Assembly (NCBI GenBank): GCA_965237895.1
Contig: CBDEGR010000002.1
Coordinates: forward strand, 2,108,001 to 2,172,000
Source of the DNA: CBDEGR01 sp965237895
Lineage (GTDB): Bacteria > Acidobacteriota > Terriglobia > UBA7540 > JAPUME01
DNA: 64,000 nucleotides
Direction of reading: 5' to 3'
Made by a program: the position numbers and the translations under genes. Positions 49,714-58,826 of the stretch are shown one piece after another; positions within the stretch are counted from its first letter, which is position 1; each line of letters begins with the position of its first letter. The notes beneath the pieces are model-generated. The model was not told the origin of the DNA and did not search any database. It worked only from the letters and a program-made list of their open reading frames with translations.

Positions 49714-51312
49714 CTATACCCGAATGAGCCTTACCTCGTTTACGGCCGGAATATCTCCAATTTCCACCAGGACTTTTTTCGGCACATCATGGTCCACGTT
49801 GATCACGCCGAGGGCCTGGTCGTTATCCTGCCCGCGGCCCAAGGCAAAGTTGGCGATGTTGATTTGCGCCGCGCCCAGAATCGTACCGATGCGTCCGATG
49901 ACGCCGGGGACGTCCTTGTTTTGAATGAAAAGGATATTTCCCTTTAGCGGCACTTCAATGTCGATGTCGTTAATGCCCAGAATGCGCAGACCGCCGTTCA
50001 TCCCCACCATGCCGAGAATCGAGGGAGAGACGCCTTCCGCCTGCAAGGCCACGCCCAGGGAATTCGAGAAATTGATCCGGCGGCGGCTGCGAAGCTCCTC
50101 GACTTCCAAGCCGCGCTCTTCGGCCAGCGTCCCCGCATTCACCAAGTTCGCCTTTTCGGCCAGGGCGACGTTCAAGACGCCCTTCAGCACGGCGTTCCGC
50201 ACCGTTCGCGTGTTCACCTCTGCCAGGCCGCCGTCATAGCTGATGGAAACGCGATTCATCCGCCCGCCGGAAATTTGCGCCAGAAACGCGCCGAGCTTAT
50301 CACCCAACTCCACGTACGGTTCCAGCTTCTTGAACTCTTCGGCGGAGAGGGAGGGGAGATTTACGGCATTCCGCACAATCCCGTCGCGGAGATAGTCGCG
50401 AAGCTGCTGGGCGATGTGGAGCCCGACAACTTCCTGGGCTTCTTCGGTGGACCCGGCGATATGCGGCGTGGCGACGACGCGCGGATGCTCCAGGAGCTTC
50501 GCCCCGGCCGAACCGGGCGCGGGCGGCTCGATTTCAAATACGTCCAAACCGGCGCCGGCCACCCGTCCGCTATCGATCGCCTCCAATAGTTCGGCCTCGT
50601 TCACCAGCTCCCCGCGCGCGCAGTTCACCAGCCGGATGCTCGGCTTCATTTTGGCGAGATTCGCGCTGTTTACCAGATGTTGCGTCTCCGGAGTAAGCGC
50701 CGCGTGGAGCGAAAGGAAGTCGCTTTCGGCCAGCACCTCGTCTAGTTTTTTCAACCGAACTTCCTGGTCCTCGGCAATCCGGGGAGAAACGTAGGGATCA
50801 TAGGCCAGAATCTTCATCCCGAAAGACTTGGCGCGCCGGGCAACTTCAAGGCCCACTCGCCCCAGCCCGACCAGGCCCAAAACCTTGCCGCGCAACTCGA
50901 CGCCGGTGAAACCCTTCTTCGCCCACTTGCCTTGCTTCAAGAGGCTGTTGGCCTTGGGGATGTCGCGCGCGAGCGTCATCAGCAGAGCCATGGTATGCTC
51001 GGCGACGCTGACGGCGTTCCCGCCCGGGGTGTTCATTACCAGGATGCCCCGGCGCGTAGCCGCCTTAACGTCGATATTGTCCACGCCGACACCGGCGCGC
51101 CCGATGGCTTGCAATTTTTTACTTTGTTCCAGCAAGAGTGGGGTCACGCGTGTCGCGCTGCGAATGACCAGCCCGTCGGCTTGGACGATTTCTTTTTCCA
51201 GGGCCTGTTCTAGTGGCAGGCGGGAATCGGGAAGATAGGCCACCTCCCAACCGGTCTCCCGCAGGACCTCAAGACCTCCCTCCGAGATGTTCTCCGTAAC
51301 GACGATCTTCAT
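49714..51312 (-). CDS. serA: D-3-phosphoglycerate dehydrogenase
   Basis: It oxidises 3-phosphoglycerate, the first step of serine synthesis. The 532-aa long form has the NAD-binding 'LGLVGLGRVGLEVARRAKSF' motif and catalytic residues in 'NCARGELVNEAELLEAIDSG' and 'RVVATPHIAGSTEEAQEVVG'. The allosteric substrate-binding domain (about 320-450) and a C-terminal ACT domain ('ILFIQNKDVPGVIGRIGTIL') complete it. It lies 28 bp downstream of a class V aminotransferase on the same strand; the two probably act consecutively. Confidence 0.94.
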   Translation of the reverse strand: MKIVVTENISEGGLEVLRETGWEVAYLPDSRLPLEQALEKEIVQADGLVIRSATRVTPLLLEQSKKLQAIGRAGVGVDNIDVKAATRRGILVMNTPGGNAVSVAEHTMALLMTLARDIPKANSLLKQGKWAKKGFTGVELRGKVLGLVGLGRVGLEVARRAKSFGMKILAYDPYVSPRIAEDQEVRLKKLDEVLAESDFLSLHAALTPETQHLVNSANLAKMKPSIRLVNCARGELVNEAELLEAIDSGRVAGAGLDVFEIEPPAPGSAGAKLLEHPRVVATPHIAGSTEEAQEVVGLHIAQQLRDYLRDGIVRNAVNLPSLSAEEFKKLEPYVELGDKLGAFLAQISGGRMNRVSISYDGGLAEVNTRTVRNAVLKGVLNVALAEKANLVNAGTLAEERGLEVEELRSRRRINFSNSLGVALQAEGVSPSILGMVGMNGGLRILGINDIDIEVPLKGNILFIQNKDVPGVIGRIGTILGAAQINIANFALGRGQDNDQALGVINVDHDVPKKVLVEIGDIPAVNEVRLIRV

Positions 51313-51340
51313 AATTCCAATTCGGTAAATAAAAAAAGGC

Positions 51341-52528
51341 CTACTCTTTTTCCTCTTTCTGCCGCTCCAGATAGACTTGCTGAGCGGCGCGGACTCCGGC
51401 GCCCAACTCGACCGAGTGGCCCATACGATGGAGTGCGATCTCCAGCGCCCCGATCAATCCGATCAGGTCCAGAATGTCGTGATTCCCCAGGTGCCCGATT
51501 CGGAACACCTTGCCCTTCATCTGGCCTTGACCGTTCGCCAAGCCCGCGCCGAACCCGGATCGCACTTCCCGGATGATCGCGCCCGAATCGATTCCTTCCG
51601 GGCTCGAAATCGCCGTAACCGCATTCGCCGGGGAGGAGGGAGCGAACAGCTTCAATCCCAAAGCGCAGGCGGCTCGGCGCGCCGCTTCGGCCAGCATGGC
51701 GGCATTCGCCACCAGGTTTTCCCGGCCCAACTCCCGGATGAATTCCAGCGCCTGATGCAGAGCGACGACCAGACTGACGGCGGGCGTAAAGGCCGCCTCA
51801 CCCTTTTCAAGGCTCTTCCGCTCCTTCATCATGTCAAAGTAAAAGCGCGGCAGTTTCGCCTGGCCGATGAACTTCCAAGCCTTTTCGCCGACACTCGCAA
51901 AAGCCAGACCCGGAGGGATCATCAAAGCTTTCTGCGAGCCGCCGATCATGATGTCCAAGCCCCACTCGTCCGGCTGAAGCTCCATGGTGCCGATGCCGGT
52001 AATCGCGTCCACCACCAAGCAGGTATTCTTCAGGGGCCGAACCAACTCGGCTACGGCGCGGACGTTGTGGCGGACCCCGGTGGAGGTCTCGGTCGCCTGC
52101 ATAAAGACGGCCCGGAAGGGATTGCCGCCTGCACGGGAGAGTTTCTTGGCAACTTCCTCGACAGGAATTTCCTCGCCGTAGGAAGCCTGAACCGTTTCGG
52201 TTTCAATGCCGTAGGCCTTGGTAAGCTGGAGCCAGCGCTCGCCGAACTTCCCCGCCGTCAGCACCAAGGCGCGGTCGCCCGGCGAGAGGAGGTTGGTCAG
52301 AGCCGCTTCCATGACTCCCGTGCCGGATGCGGTAAAAAGCATGACCAGGTTCTGCGTGTCGAGCAGATATTGAAGCCCCTCGAGCGTTCCCTTCATGTAC
52401 CGGCGGAACTCGTCGGTGCGGTGGTGCAAGTCGGCCTGCATCCCGGCGGCATAGGCCGGCAGATACATCGGAGTCGGCCCCGGAGCGAAGTTTCTCGGTT
52501 TTTTGATGAAGTCCTTCACCTTCCTCAC
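51341..52528 (-). CDS. Class V PLP aminotransferase (serine-pyruvate / phosphoserine type)
   Basis: The 395-aa protein begins with the typical 'NFAPGPTPMYLPAYAAGM' segment, has 'LLSPGDRALVLTAGKFGERW' and 'VVDAITGIGTMELQPDEWGL' for PLP binding, and the Schiff-base lysine in 'IMIGGSQKALMIPPGLAFA'. This fold includes alanine-glyoxylate and serine-pyruvate enzymes. In bacteria lacking SerC, such a protein next to serA can serve as phosphoserine transaminase. That assignment rests on operon context. The start is GTG; a TATAAT box (minus strand, 52563-52558) lies upstream. Confidence 0.85.
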   Translation of the reverse strand: MRKVKDFIKKPRNFAPGPTPMYLPAYAAGMQADLHHRTDEFRRYMKGTLEGLQYLLDTQNLVMLFTASGTGVMEAALTNLLSPGDRALVLTAGKFGERWLQLTKAYGIETETVQASYGEEIPVEEVAKKLSRAGGNPFRAVFMQATETSTGVRHNVRAVAELVRPLKNTCLVVDAITGIGTMELQPDEWGLDIMIGGSQKALMIPPGLAFASVGEKAWKFIGQAKLPRFYFDMMKERKSLEKGEAAFTPAVSLVVALHQALEFIRELGRENLVANAAMLAEAARRAACALGLKLFAPSSPANAVTAISSPEGIDSGAIIREVRSGFGAGLANGQGQMKGKVFRIGHLGNHDILDLIGLIGALEIALHRMGHSVELGAGVRAAQQVYLERQKEEKE

Positions 52529-52557
52529 AGATTCGATTCTCAGCGATTCAAATTTCC

Positions 52558-52563
52558 ATTATA
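52558..52563 (-). promoter_or_regulatory. Consensus -10 box upstream of the aminotransferase-serA operon
   Basis: TATAAT on the minus strand lies 30 bp before the GTG start. No good -35 hexamer was found at 16-18 bp, so the promoter may need an activator or have a weak -35. Confidence 0.45.
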
Positions 52564-52726
52564 ACGAAGCCCGGTCATGCGTCACCGGAATTTCCCGAAT
52601 GATGCCAGGATTTTGGCCCGGAAATCCCTTTCGGGGTTAAAATAGGGCCTCCGATTCCCTTGAAATCCCGTCGGAAACCCGTCCGGCAACCCGGACAAAA
52701 AGTTCATTCAGTCAGGGGTCATTGCC

Positions 52727-53563
52727 ATGCGCAGCCTTCCCGCCCTCTACCAGAAGTTCCGTTTGCCGGTCTTGCTCTTCCTCCTACTCGTCTCGTATCG
52801 CGGATTACCGGCCCCGTACCCACCGCCATCCCCCAAGGATGAAGTTTCACCGGGAGCATTTCCGGACAATTCCGCCTTCCAGCTTCCCCCGAATGCCGTC
52901 TTTGACCCGTCGATGCCGCGCTATCCGAACGCATGGTTTTACGTAGATGCTTCTCTGGCCGGCTCCTATCGGGATGCCGTTCGGCTGGTGACCGGCAACC
53001 TGCGGCAGGCGATGCGTCTGCGGGAGTTCTACGGCCCGTTCTCTAATCCCGAAGGGTGCGACTTCGAGGTTCGGCTCGAACATCTGCAACCTTGGGAGGA
53101 CCCGCCACATCGGGCGCTGCAACACTCCCACGCTTTTCACATGCGGTATTACTATTCGGCCCTGGCCCGAAAGGGGTTGGCGCAGGTAGAGATCATGCGG
53201 CAAGGCGGAGGCGGCAAGCGCTCATTCTACCGCTTTGCGGCAAGCGCTCACTACGAAGTCGAGCACGCCAATCCGAACCACGCCGACGTTGAAATCTGCC
53301 CCCTCTGCGGCAGGACAGGCGAGTACCGGGACCTCGAGGGCAATCTGGTCGAGAAGGTGCATGACCCGCTGGGGCTGGAACTTCTGCTGACCGCCGAGAT
53401 TCGCGGGGAGAGGGTCCGCTTCGAGGACTGGGAACAAGCCGAGGTCGGAAGCGTGGAGAAGCTCAGGGAGAAATTCCCCGTAGAGAAACACATCTTCGAC
53501 AACGGAACCCAAGAGAGAAACACGTTACGAATCGGGGTCGTCGTCCTCAACCCGAAAAGATAG
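52727..53563 (+). CDS. Exported hypothetical protein with a CxxC motif, 278 aa
   Basis: A signal-anchor-like N-terminus ('KFRLPVLLFLLLVSYRG') is followed by a Pro-rich stretch and a mixed alpha/beta domain. Features include 'WFYVDASLAGSYRDAVRLVT', 'HAFHMRYYYSALARKGLAQV' and a 'EICPLCGRTGEYRDLEGN' knuckle near residue 193 that could bind zinc or be redox active. No known family was recognised. It is a single gene, divergent from the aminotransferase-serA operon and followed by tRNA-Leu. Confidence 0.6.
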   Translation: MRSLPALYQKFRLPVLLFLLLVSYRGLPAPYPPPSPKDEVSPGAFPDNSAFQLPPNAVFDPSMPRYPNAWFYVDASLAGSYRDAVRLVTGNLRQAMRLREFYGPFSNPEGCDFEVRLEHLQPWEDPPHRALQHSHAFHMRYYYSALARKGLAQVEIMRQGGGGKRSFYRFAASAHYEVEHANPNHADVEICPLCGRTGEYRDLEGNLVEKVHDPLGLELLLTAEIRGERVRFEDWEQAEVGSVEKLREKFPVEKHIFDNGTQERNTLRIGVVVLNPKR

Positions 53564-53578
53564 AAATAGCGGGAATGG

Positions 53579-53663
53579 TGCTGGAGGGGGGAGTCGAACC
53601 CCCACGGTCCTAAGGACCGCGAGATTTTGAGTCTCGTGCGTCTGCCAGTTCCGCCACTCCAGC
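53579..53663 (-). tRNA. tRNA-Leu (anticodon CAA)
   Basis: Reading leftward from 53663: acceptor GCTGGAG pairs with CTCCAGC at the 3' end; D-loop 'AACTGGCAGACGC'; anticodon stem CGAGA/TCTCG with loop CTCAAAA, giving anticodon CAA (reads UUG). A long variable arm GCGGTCCTTAGGACCGT marks a class II tRNA, and the T-arm has GGGGGTTCGACTCCCCC. A discriminator A is followed by an encoded CCA (53578-53576). Confidence 0.96.
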
Positions 53664-53841
53664 TTATTGAAACTAGGTAGGTTACACTGCACCACCCTTC
53701 GCTATCCCATCGGGTGTAGCAGGAATTGTAGCAGATAGCTGTCGTTTTAGCCTTTCAAAAACCCTTTTTTTGGCCTTACGATCGACCTCTTCGAGGCGCT
53801 CAAAGGCCCGCTCTATGAATTCAGGGCTGGGAATGGATTTG

Positions 53842-56367
53842 CTAGGGACCCTCGCGGGCGCGCTGCTCGAAGACTTCCCGCGCTTCGCGGAACTGGCCGA
53901 GGACGTGAGCTTTTTCTTTTTCAGACCTCCAGCCCGGATGTTCGGCGGCCATCTTAGAGATGGCGTCAATCCATGTAATGAAGTAGCGCGCATCTTTCCC
54001 GGACCGAATAGGCTGGTTCCCCACATAAACGTAGATGGGTCCGGTTTCAGCGAAGGGATAAGGATTGTCGATGGGATGCATCGGTCGGGTTCCGTAGGCT
54101 CTGAGCGTATACCACCCGCTGCGGCGCACTTCGATCTCTCTGCCGAATTCGGCCCGTTTGCCCTTGTCGGTGAGCGGAATGCTCCCGACGACCTCGCCGT
54201 TATTCAAAATCTCCACCTTTTCGACGGCGGCGATGGATTCCATGCTCCCGCGTACCGTGACCGTGCCTCCTTCAGCCGGGAGGCGCAGTTCTCCACCTGC
54301 TGAAAGCCCGTTCAAGGTGAATTCGAGAAGAGGCCCGTTGGTGACGAAGGTGCGCCCCTTGCGGATGGCCTCAATCCAGGCGTCCCAATCGAGTTTCGGC
54401 CCCATTTGAGCGTAGGTGCGGTTGGCTCCGACCAGTGCCGTTCGATGCAGGTTGGTGATCGAATCCTCTCCCGCGACCCCGGTAACCTTAAACCCGCAAT
54501 TCAGAATCCGGTGCCAGACCCGCGTGGTGGCCATGTGGTCGGAACCGGACATCAGCTCCAAGTATTCCAGGGTTCCCAGGGCCGTATCGACCGGAAAACC
54601 GCGCGCCCCGCCGTAGTCGCCTTCCGAGGGCTCAGCCCCGTAAGGATGGACGTACCCACCGATGGCCCCCTGCGTGCGCGCCAGCCGGAAGATATCCGTA
54701 TTGCTCGGGTAGAGGCTATCAATAGCCGTGCCTTCGTAGCCGGTGGTGAAGGGCGAGATCAAGTGTTCGGTCAGGTTGAGCAGGCCGATGTGTCCGTAGA
54801 AGGGTGGCCTGTACTCCTCATTGAAATAGAGGAGGCGCTCCGTGGTCGAGAGCGGGTCGAGACCTCCACGGAAGAACTGGTAATCGAAAATGCGGTTGTC
54901 CTTATTCGCTACCAGCTCTCCGATGATGTCCAGGTCCTCGGCGGCGGCCATGAACATAAGGTTTTCCGGGGTATTGTGGAGATTCCCGCCGTAGTTCATG
55001 TGAACGTGCGTGCTGCCGCTATACCATCCTTGGGCGGCAAGGTTCGTGAGGCGTGTAAGGGTAAGGGTTAACTGAGTTTCCTCGCCCGCTTTGATGTTCA
55101 CTTTGCGAGAGGCGGGCCGGTATTCGAAACCTTTGGCGGCCTCCACCGTCATCGGCCCGGGCGGCACCTCGAGGGCGAACGTCCCGTCGGAGTGAAACAG
55201 GTGCTCCCGCAACAGCCCCACGCGGTGGTAGGCATCGTCGGGGGCATAGGTCTTCCCGTCGGCGGCCTTGGCGTAGATTCGCGCGGGCGTGGGTTGGCCT
55301 TTCTCGGCATCCAGGACCTTGACCGCAAGCCGCCCCATGGGCCGGCGGTATCGCTTCTGCCGGATTTCAACCTTCGTGTCTTTGCCGGAAAAAGTTTCCA
55401 AGATTCGAAGCTCGGCCAGCCCGTGTTGGTTCGAGATGTAGGCGATGCGGTGCCCGTCCGGTGACCAGCGCGGGTGGAAGTGGTCCCAATCATCAAAGGT
55501 CATCTTGTAGGGTTCGCCACCCTCAGCCGGCAGCACGAACAGGTTGTTGAACTGGCCTCCGAGGTACGAGCTGTAGACGATGCGTGCACCGTCGGGTGAC
55601 CAATCGGGCCGGGGACGGTATAGGGTCTCCTCGCGCCGGATGATTTTCGCCTTGGCAATTCCGTTCGGCTCCACGAGCATCCGCCAGAGGGCGCCCGAGC
55701 CGAGCGGAATTCCCCGATTTGAAAGAAAGATAATCTCCTTGCCGTCAGGTGACCACGTCGGCTCGATGTGCAAGTCGATGTTTCCAAAGTAGAGGCGATT
55801 GGAGCCATAATTGTTCGGAGAGGTAAGGCGGATCCGCGGTCCCGGTTTCCCCTCGGCAATCTCCCTCACGTAGATATTGAACCAGCCATCAGGGTCGGTG
55901 GAGACATAGGCCAGACGCTTCCCGTCGGGCGACCACGCCGGGTCCAGGTTCAGGTGTGTGCCGGAAGTAAGCGCATGGGTCTCCCCGCTCGCCACGTTAA
56001 GAATTTTCAGGTTAATGTGACTCGAATCTTCTTCCGCTGTATAGACAATCCAACGGCCGTCGGGCGACCACTCGGGCGAGGAGTCGTAGGTGGCCCCGGC
56101 CGTGAGCTCGTGGGCGCGGGGATCTCCGACACTGATTTTCCAGATTGACCCGTGCATGGAGAAGGCAATTTCTTCTCCGGTGGGCGACCATGCCGGATAG
56201 AAGGGGGTGCTGGAAGGGGGGGGAAGATAGAAGTTGTGCATGTAATTTGTCCCCGATGGGAACTTGGCCCCCGGGAAAACCGCGGGCACTTGCCCCTGCA
56301 ACCACAACGCCACAAAGACCGTCGAAATTAGAAGCAGCAACCCTCTGTAGGTGTTCATTAACCTCAT
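53842..56367 (-). CDS. Exported TolB-type beta-propeller fused to a CehA/PHP-like metallohydrolase domain
   Basis: From ATG 56367 the protein has 841 aa with a signal peptide ('YRGLLLLISTVFVALWLQG'). Residues about 50-340 form a TolB/PD40 propeller with at least six 'WSPDGKRLAYVS'-like blades. A short beta-sandwich linker follows. The C-terminal 400 residues begin 'WYSGSTHVHMNYGGN', with an HxH metal site, and include 'GGYVHPYGAEPSEGDYGG' and 'GVAGEDSITNLHR', a pattern of CehA/McbA-type PHP hydrolases. An in-frame start 57 nt upstream is possible. The substrate is unknown; the propeller may bind partner or substrate in the periplasm. Confidence 0.85.
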   Translation of the reverse strand: MRLMNTYRGLLLLISTVFVALWLQGQVPAVFPGAKFPSGTNYMHNFYLPPPSSTPFYPAWSPTGEEIAFSMHGSIWKISVGDPRAHELTAGATYDSSPEWSPDGRWIVYTAEEDSSHINLKILNVASGETHALTSGTHLNLDPAWSPDGKRLAYVSTDPDGWFNIYVREIAEGKPGPRIRLTSPNNYGSNRLYFGNIDLHIEPTWSPDGKEIIFLSNRGIPLGSGALWRMLVEPNGIAKAKIIRREETLYRPRPDWSPDGARIVYSSYLGGQFNNLFVLPAEGGEPYKMTFDDWDHFHPRWSPDGHRIAYISNQHGLAELRILETFSGKDTKVEIRQKRYRRPMGRLAVKVLDAEKGQPTPARIYAKAADGKTYAPDDAYHRVGLLREHLFHSDGTFALEVPPGPMTVEAAKGFEYRPASRKVNIKAGEETQLTLTLTRLTNLAAQGWYSGSTHVHMNYGGNLHNTPENLMFMAAAEDLDIIGELVANKDNRIFDYQFFRGGLDPLSTTERLLYFNEEYRPPFYGHIGLLNLTEHLISPFTTGYEGTAIDSLYPSNTDIFRLARTQGAIGGYVHPYGAEPSEGDYGGARGFPVDTALGTLEYLELMSGSDHMATTRVWHRILNCGFKVTGVAGEDSITNLHRTALVGANRTYAQMGPKLDWDAWIEAIRKGRTFVTNGPLLEFTLNGLSAGGELRLPAEGGTVTVRGSMESIAAVEKVEILNNGEVVGSIPLTDKGKRAEFGREIEVRRSGWYTLRAYGTRPMHPIDNPYPFAETGPIYVYVGNQPIRSGKDARYFITWIDAISKMAAEHPGWRSEKEKAHVLGQFREAREVFEQRAREGP

Positions 56368-56499
56368 CGTGGACCCCCCGGCAGGATAAGACTCAGACTC
56401 TTGAACGGGAATTTCCGTTTTCAACTTTACCTTTGCGCAAAATCATATACCAGCCGCCTTTTTGTAGCAAGCTCACGTCGGCATAGTCGGACCTGGGCG

Positions 56500-56640
56500 G
56501 CCGTCATATTCCATCCTCTCCGCTCCGCCCCCCGCTTCCAGGACTTGCTACGCCGCATGAACTTCCCGGAGTGAGGGTTGGCCCAAAAACTCTTCTGCAC
56601 GGCCCTTCCTAACTTCCTGAATCCATTAACCCGGAATTCT
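56500..56640 (-). pseudogene. Decayed remnant related to the M23-peptidase gene at 61.1-61.6 kb
   Basis: Minus-strand sequence here aligns with the 5' part of the gene at 61061-61600. Shared segments include GATTC-GGAAG near the start and CGGGAA(G/A)TTCATGCGGCG, followed by a matching TGGAAGCG. Translated, 'REVHAA*QVLEAGGGAER' parallels 'REIHAAQEGLEARVGAEG'. An internal stop and an insertion of about 33 nt show that it is not functional. The rest of the 56.37-56.83 kb spacer shows no gene. Confidence 0.6.
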
Positions 56641-56830
56641 GGGAATCAGGCGGCCCAGAAACACACATTTTTCGATGGCTCGCGTTGACTAGCCCTCAGG
56701 TACCGATCTATGATTGGCAAGACAATCTCCCGGTAGCGTATTGTTGAGAAGCTGGAAAGGTGGTTGACCTGACCGAGGTTTTCTGTACCAGGTGAAATGA
56801 GAGAGAATCCACCGGAGGAGGACGCTGATC

Positions 56831-57109
56831 ATGTCGACGAGGAAGTACCAGCCGGAGCAGATGGTGACGCTGTTGCGGAAGGTCGAAGTGGAAATCGCCA
56901 AAGGGAAAACGACCCCGCAAGCCTGTCGAGAGGCCCAGATCACCGAGCAGACCTACTATCGCTGGCGAAAGGAGTACAGCGGTCTAAAGATGGATCAGGC
57001 CCAGCGGTTGAAGATCCTCGAGCAGGAGAACGCTCGCTTGAGGAGAGCGGTTGCAGACCTTACCTTGGACAAGCAGATTCAGCAGGAGTTTACAAGGGGA
57101 AACTGCTAA
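56831..57109 (+). CDS. IS3-family transposase OrfA
   Basis: A 92-aa protein with an N-terminal helix-turn-helix ('PEQMVTLLRKVEVEIAKGKT', 'ACREAQITEQTYYRWRKEYS') and a C-terminal leucine-zipper-like helix ('RLKILEQENARLRRAVADLT'). This is the DNA-binding subunit of IS3-type transposases. GGAGG precedes the ATG. It is intact, but its partner OrfB is truncated. Confidence 0.88.
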   Translation: MSTRKYQPEQMVTLLRKVEVEIAKGKTTPQACREAQITEQTYYRWRKEYSGLKMDQAQRLKILEQENARLRRAVADLTLDKQIQQEFTRGNC

Positions 57110-57363
57110 GCCCGACGCGTCGCCGGCAGTGTGCGGCGCATGTCTGTAAGGCGTTGGATGTCTCGGAACGCCAGGCTTGTCGAGTGCTCAGCCACCCCCG
57201 GTCCACCCCGCGCTATCGTTGTATCCCCGCCCCCGATGAGGATGCTCTGAGGAGGGCCATCGTCACCCTGGCCCGCCGGTTTGGTCGCTATGGCTATCGT
57301 CGGGTCACGGCCTTGCTGCGGCGAGCGGGGTGGATTGAGCGCGAAAAGATCTTGGGTCGATGA
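57090..57363 (+). pseudogene. IS3-family transposase OrfB, N-terminal fragment
   Basis: In the -1 frame relative to OrfA the sequence reads 'GKLLSPTRRRQCAAHVCKAL', 'SERQACRVLSHPRSTPRYRC' and 'RRFGRYGYRRVTALLRRAGW', the N-terminal region of IS3 OrfB. It ends at TGA 57363 after 'IEREKILGR', where similarity is lost. The integrase core with the DDE residues is absent. Confidence 0.85.
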
Positions 57364-57558
57364 GGCAGCGCGTGTTATCCTGTTTCGGCAATTTTTAGCG
57401 GAAGACTGAGAAATCAACCCTTACTATCAAGAATTAGGATCTAACCACCCTCCCGGATGTGCCGCCTCGAGAGTGTACCTTCCGGAGAGGACAGGTTGGA
57501 GAAATGGCAGGCCGGAGCGGCTTGTCGAAAACGGTATTATCGATAAACGGAGGTAGTC

Positions 57559-58797
57559 ATGGCTGAACCCTGGAAGACGGATCAATGGTTTGTGAGTCCC
57601 TGGTGTTATCTGCCGGAAGTACGGAAGAACTTCGACTTTCCGGCGAACATCAAGATTCACGATGTCACGTTGCGCGACGGTGAGCAGCAGACAGGTGTCG
57701 TGCTTCGGCCGGAGGAAAAAGTGGAAATCGCCCGCAGGCTCGATGCCATGGGCGTTCACCGGATCGAAGCCGGCATGCCGGTGGTCTCGGCAGGCGACCG
57801 ACAGGCGATTGAGGAGATCGTCAACCTGGGGCTGAAGGCGGATATCTTCTCCTTCGCACGCTGCATCGTGGACGACATCAAGACAGCCAAGGAGTGCGGC
57901 GTCTCCGGGGTGATTGTCGAGATTCCTGCGAGCGAGCACATCATCCGCAACGCCTACGGCTGGGATGTGGACCGCGCCGTGAAGTCTTCTATCGACGCCA
58001 CTCTGGCGGCCAAGGAAGCGGGACTCTACACGGTCTTTTTCACCATCGATTCGACGCGGACGGAAGTCCCCCGCCTGCTCGACCTCATCGAGCACGTCGC
58101 CACCGAAGGCCACATGGATGCCTTCACCCTAGCTGACAGCTTCGGCGGATGCACGCCGGAAGCCGTCTATCACGTGGTCAAACAGGTGATCGCGCGCCTG
58201 AAAAAGCCCGTCGAGATTCACTGCCATCAGGATTTCGGTCTGGGAGTCGCCAATACGATCTCCGCGCTGGCCGCCGGGGCGTCGGTCGCGCAGGTGACTA
58301 TTACCGGACTCGGCGAGCGGGCGGGCAACGTTCCGCTGGAAGACGTGGTCTTGTCGCTGCTCTGCCAGTATGGCATTGACCTGGGCATCCGCACCGAGCT
58401 TTTGTGTGAGACCTCAAAGTACGTCCTGGAGCACGCCAGGGTGCCGATTCCGGGCAATCGTCCCATTGTGGGAGATATGCTCTACCAAGTGGAGTCGGGA
58501 ATCGTCGCCGGGTTTGTGCGAAAGGCACGGGCGGAGCACCCGCTCGAGTATGTCCCCTTCAGCGCCGAGCTGGTCGGCCAGAAGCCGGTCACGATTGTGC
58601 TCGGCAAGAACAGCGGCCTGCCTTCCATTCAGGAGTGGTGCGAGAAACTAAAAATCCAGGCCAGTGAAAAAGAGATGATGGAGATGCTGGCCGGGGTGAA
58701 GGAGAAATCCTACGAGAAGAAGGACCTCCTGACCGTAGAAGAATTCAAGACCATCGTTGACGGCGTGCTTTCAAAGAGTGGCGTGGCCCGTAAGTAG
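57559..58797 (+). CDS. HMGL-family carboligase/lyase (isopropylmalate/homocitrate-synthase like)
   Basis: The 412-aa DRE-TIM barrel enzyme has 'IKIHDVTLRDGEQQTGVVLR' (metal Asp and catalytic Arg), 'VEIHCHQDFGLGVANTISAL' (HxH) and 'ITGLGERAGNVPLEDVVLSL'. It lacks the LeuA allosteric domain. Relatives include homocitrate, citramalate and Re-citrate synthases and some retro-aldol enzymes. Compared with usual members the HxH motif is followed by Gln where Asn is common. It lies 30 bp upstream of a phosphotransacylase, suggesting an acyl-CoA as substrate or product. Exact reaction unknown. Confidence 0.8.
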   Translation: MAEPWKTDQWFVSPWCYLPEVRKNFDFPANIKIHDVTLRDGEQQTGVVLRPEEKVEIARRLDAMGVHRIEAGMPVVSAGDRQAIEEIVNLGLKADIFSFARCIVDDIKTAKECGVSGVIVEIPASEHIIRNAYGWDVDRAVKSSIDATLAAKEAGLYTVFFTIDSTRTEVPRLLDLIEHVATEGHMDAFTLADSFGGCTPEAVYHVVKQVIARLKKPVEIHCHQDFGLGVANTISALAAGASVAQVTITGLGERAGNVPLEDVVLSLLCQYGIDLGIRTELLCETSKYVLEHARVPIPGNRPIVGDMLYQVESGIVAGFVRKARAEHPLEYVPFSAELVGQKPVTIVLGKNSGLPSIQEWCEKLKIQASEKEMMEMLAGVKEKSYEKKDLLTVEEFKTIVDGVLSKSGVARK

Positions 58798-58826
58798 GCT
58801 AGCTGGCCGGGATTCTGAGGAAACGA

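Larger units (their letters stand above)
56765..57363 (+). mobile_element. Truncated IS3-family insertion sequence
   Basis: The left end probably starts near 56765 with TGACCTGACCGAGG. It holds a complete OrfA (56831-57109) and the beginning of OrfB in the -1 frame, the usual IS3 frameshift arrangement. OrfB stops after about 90 codons, before the DDE catalytic domain, and no right terminal repeat was found. The element cannot transpose on its own and marks past rearrangement just before the HMGL-Ptb-kinase operon. Confidence 0.8.

Noticed and set aside
53682..53841. Helical coding-like frame 3' of the TolB/CehA gene, next to tRNA-Leu
   Set aside because: The charged helix 'FIERAFERLEEVDRKAKKRV' looks protein-like, but there is no start codon outside the overlapping gene and no integrase motif, so a genomic-island scar at the tRNA is not supported.
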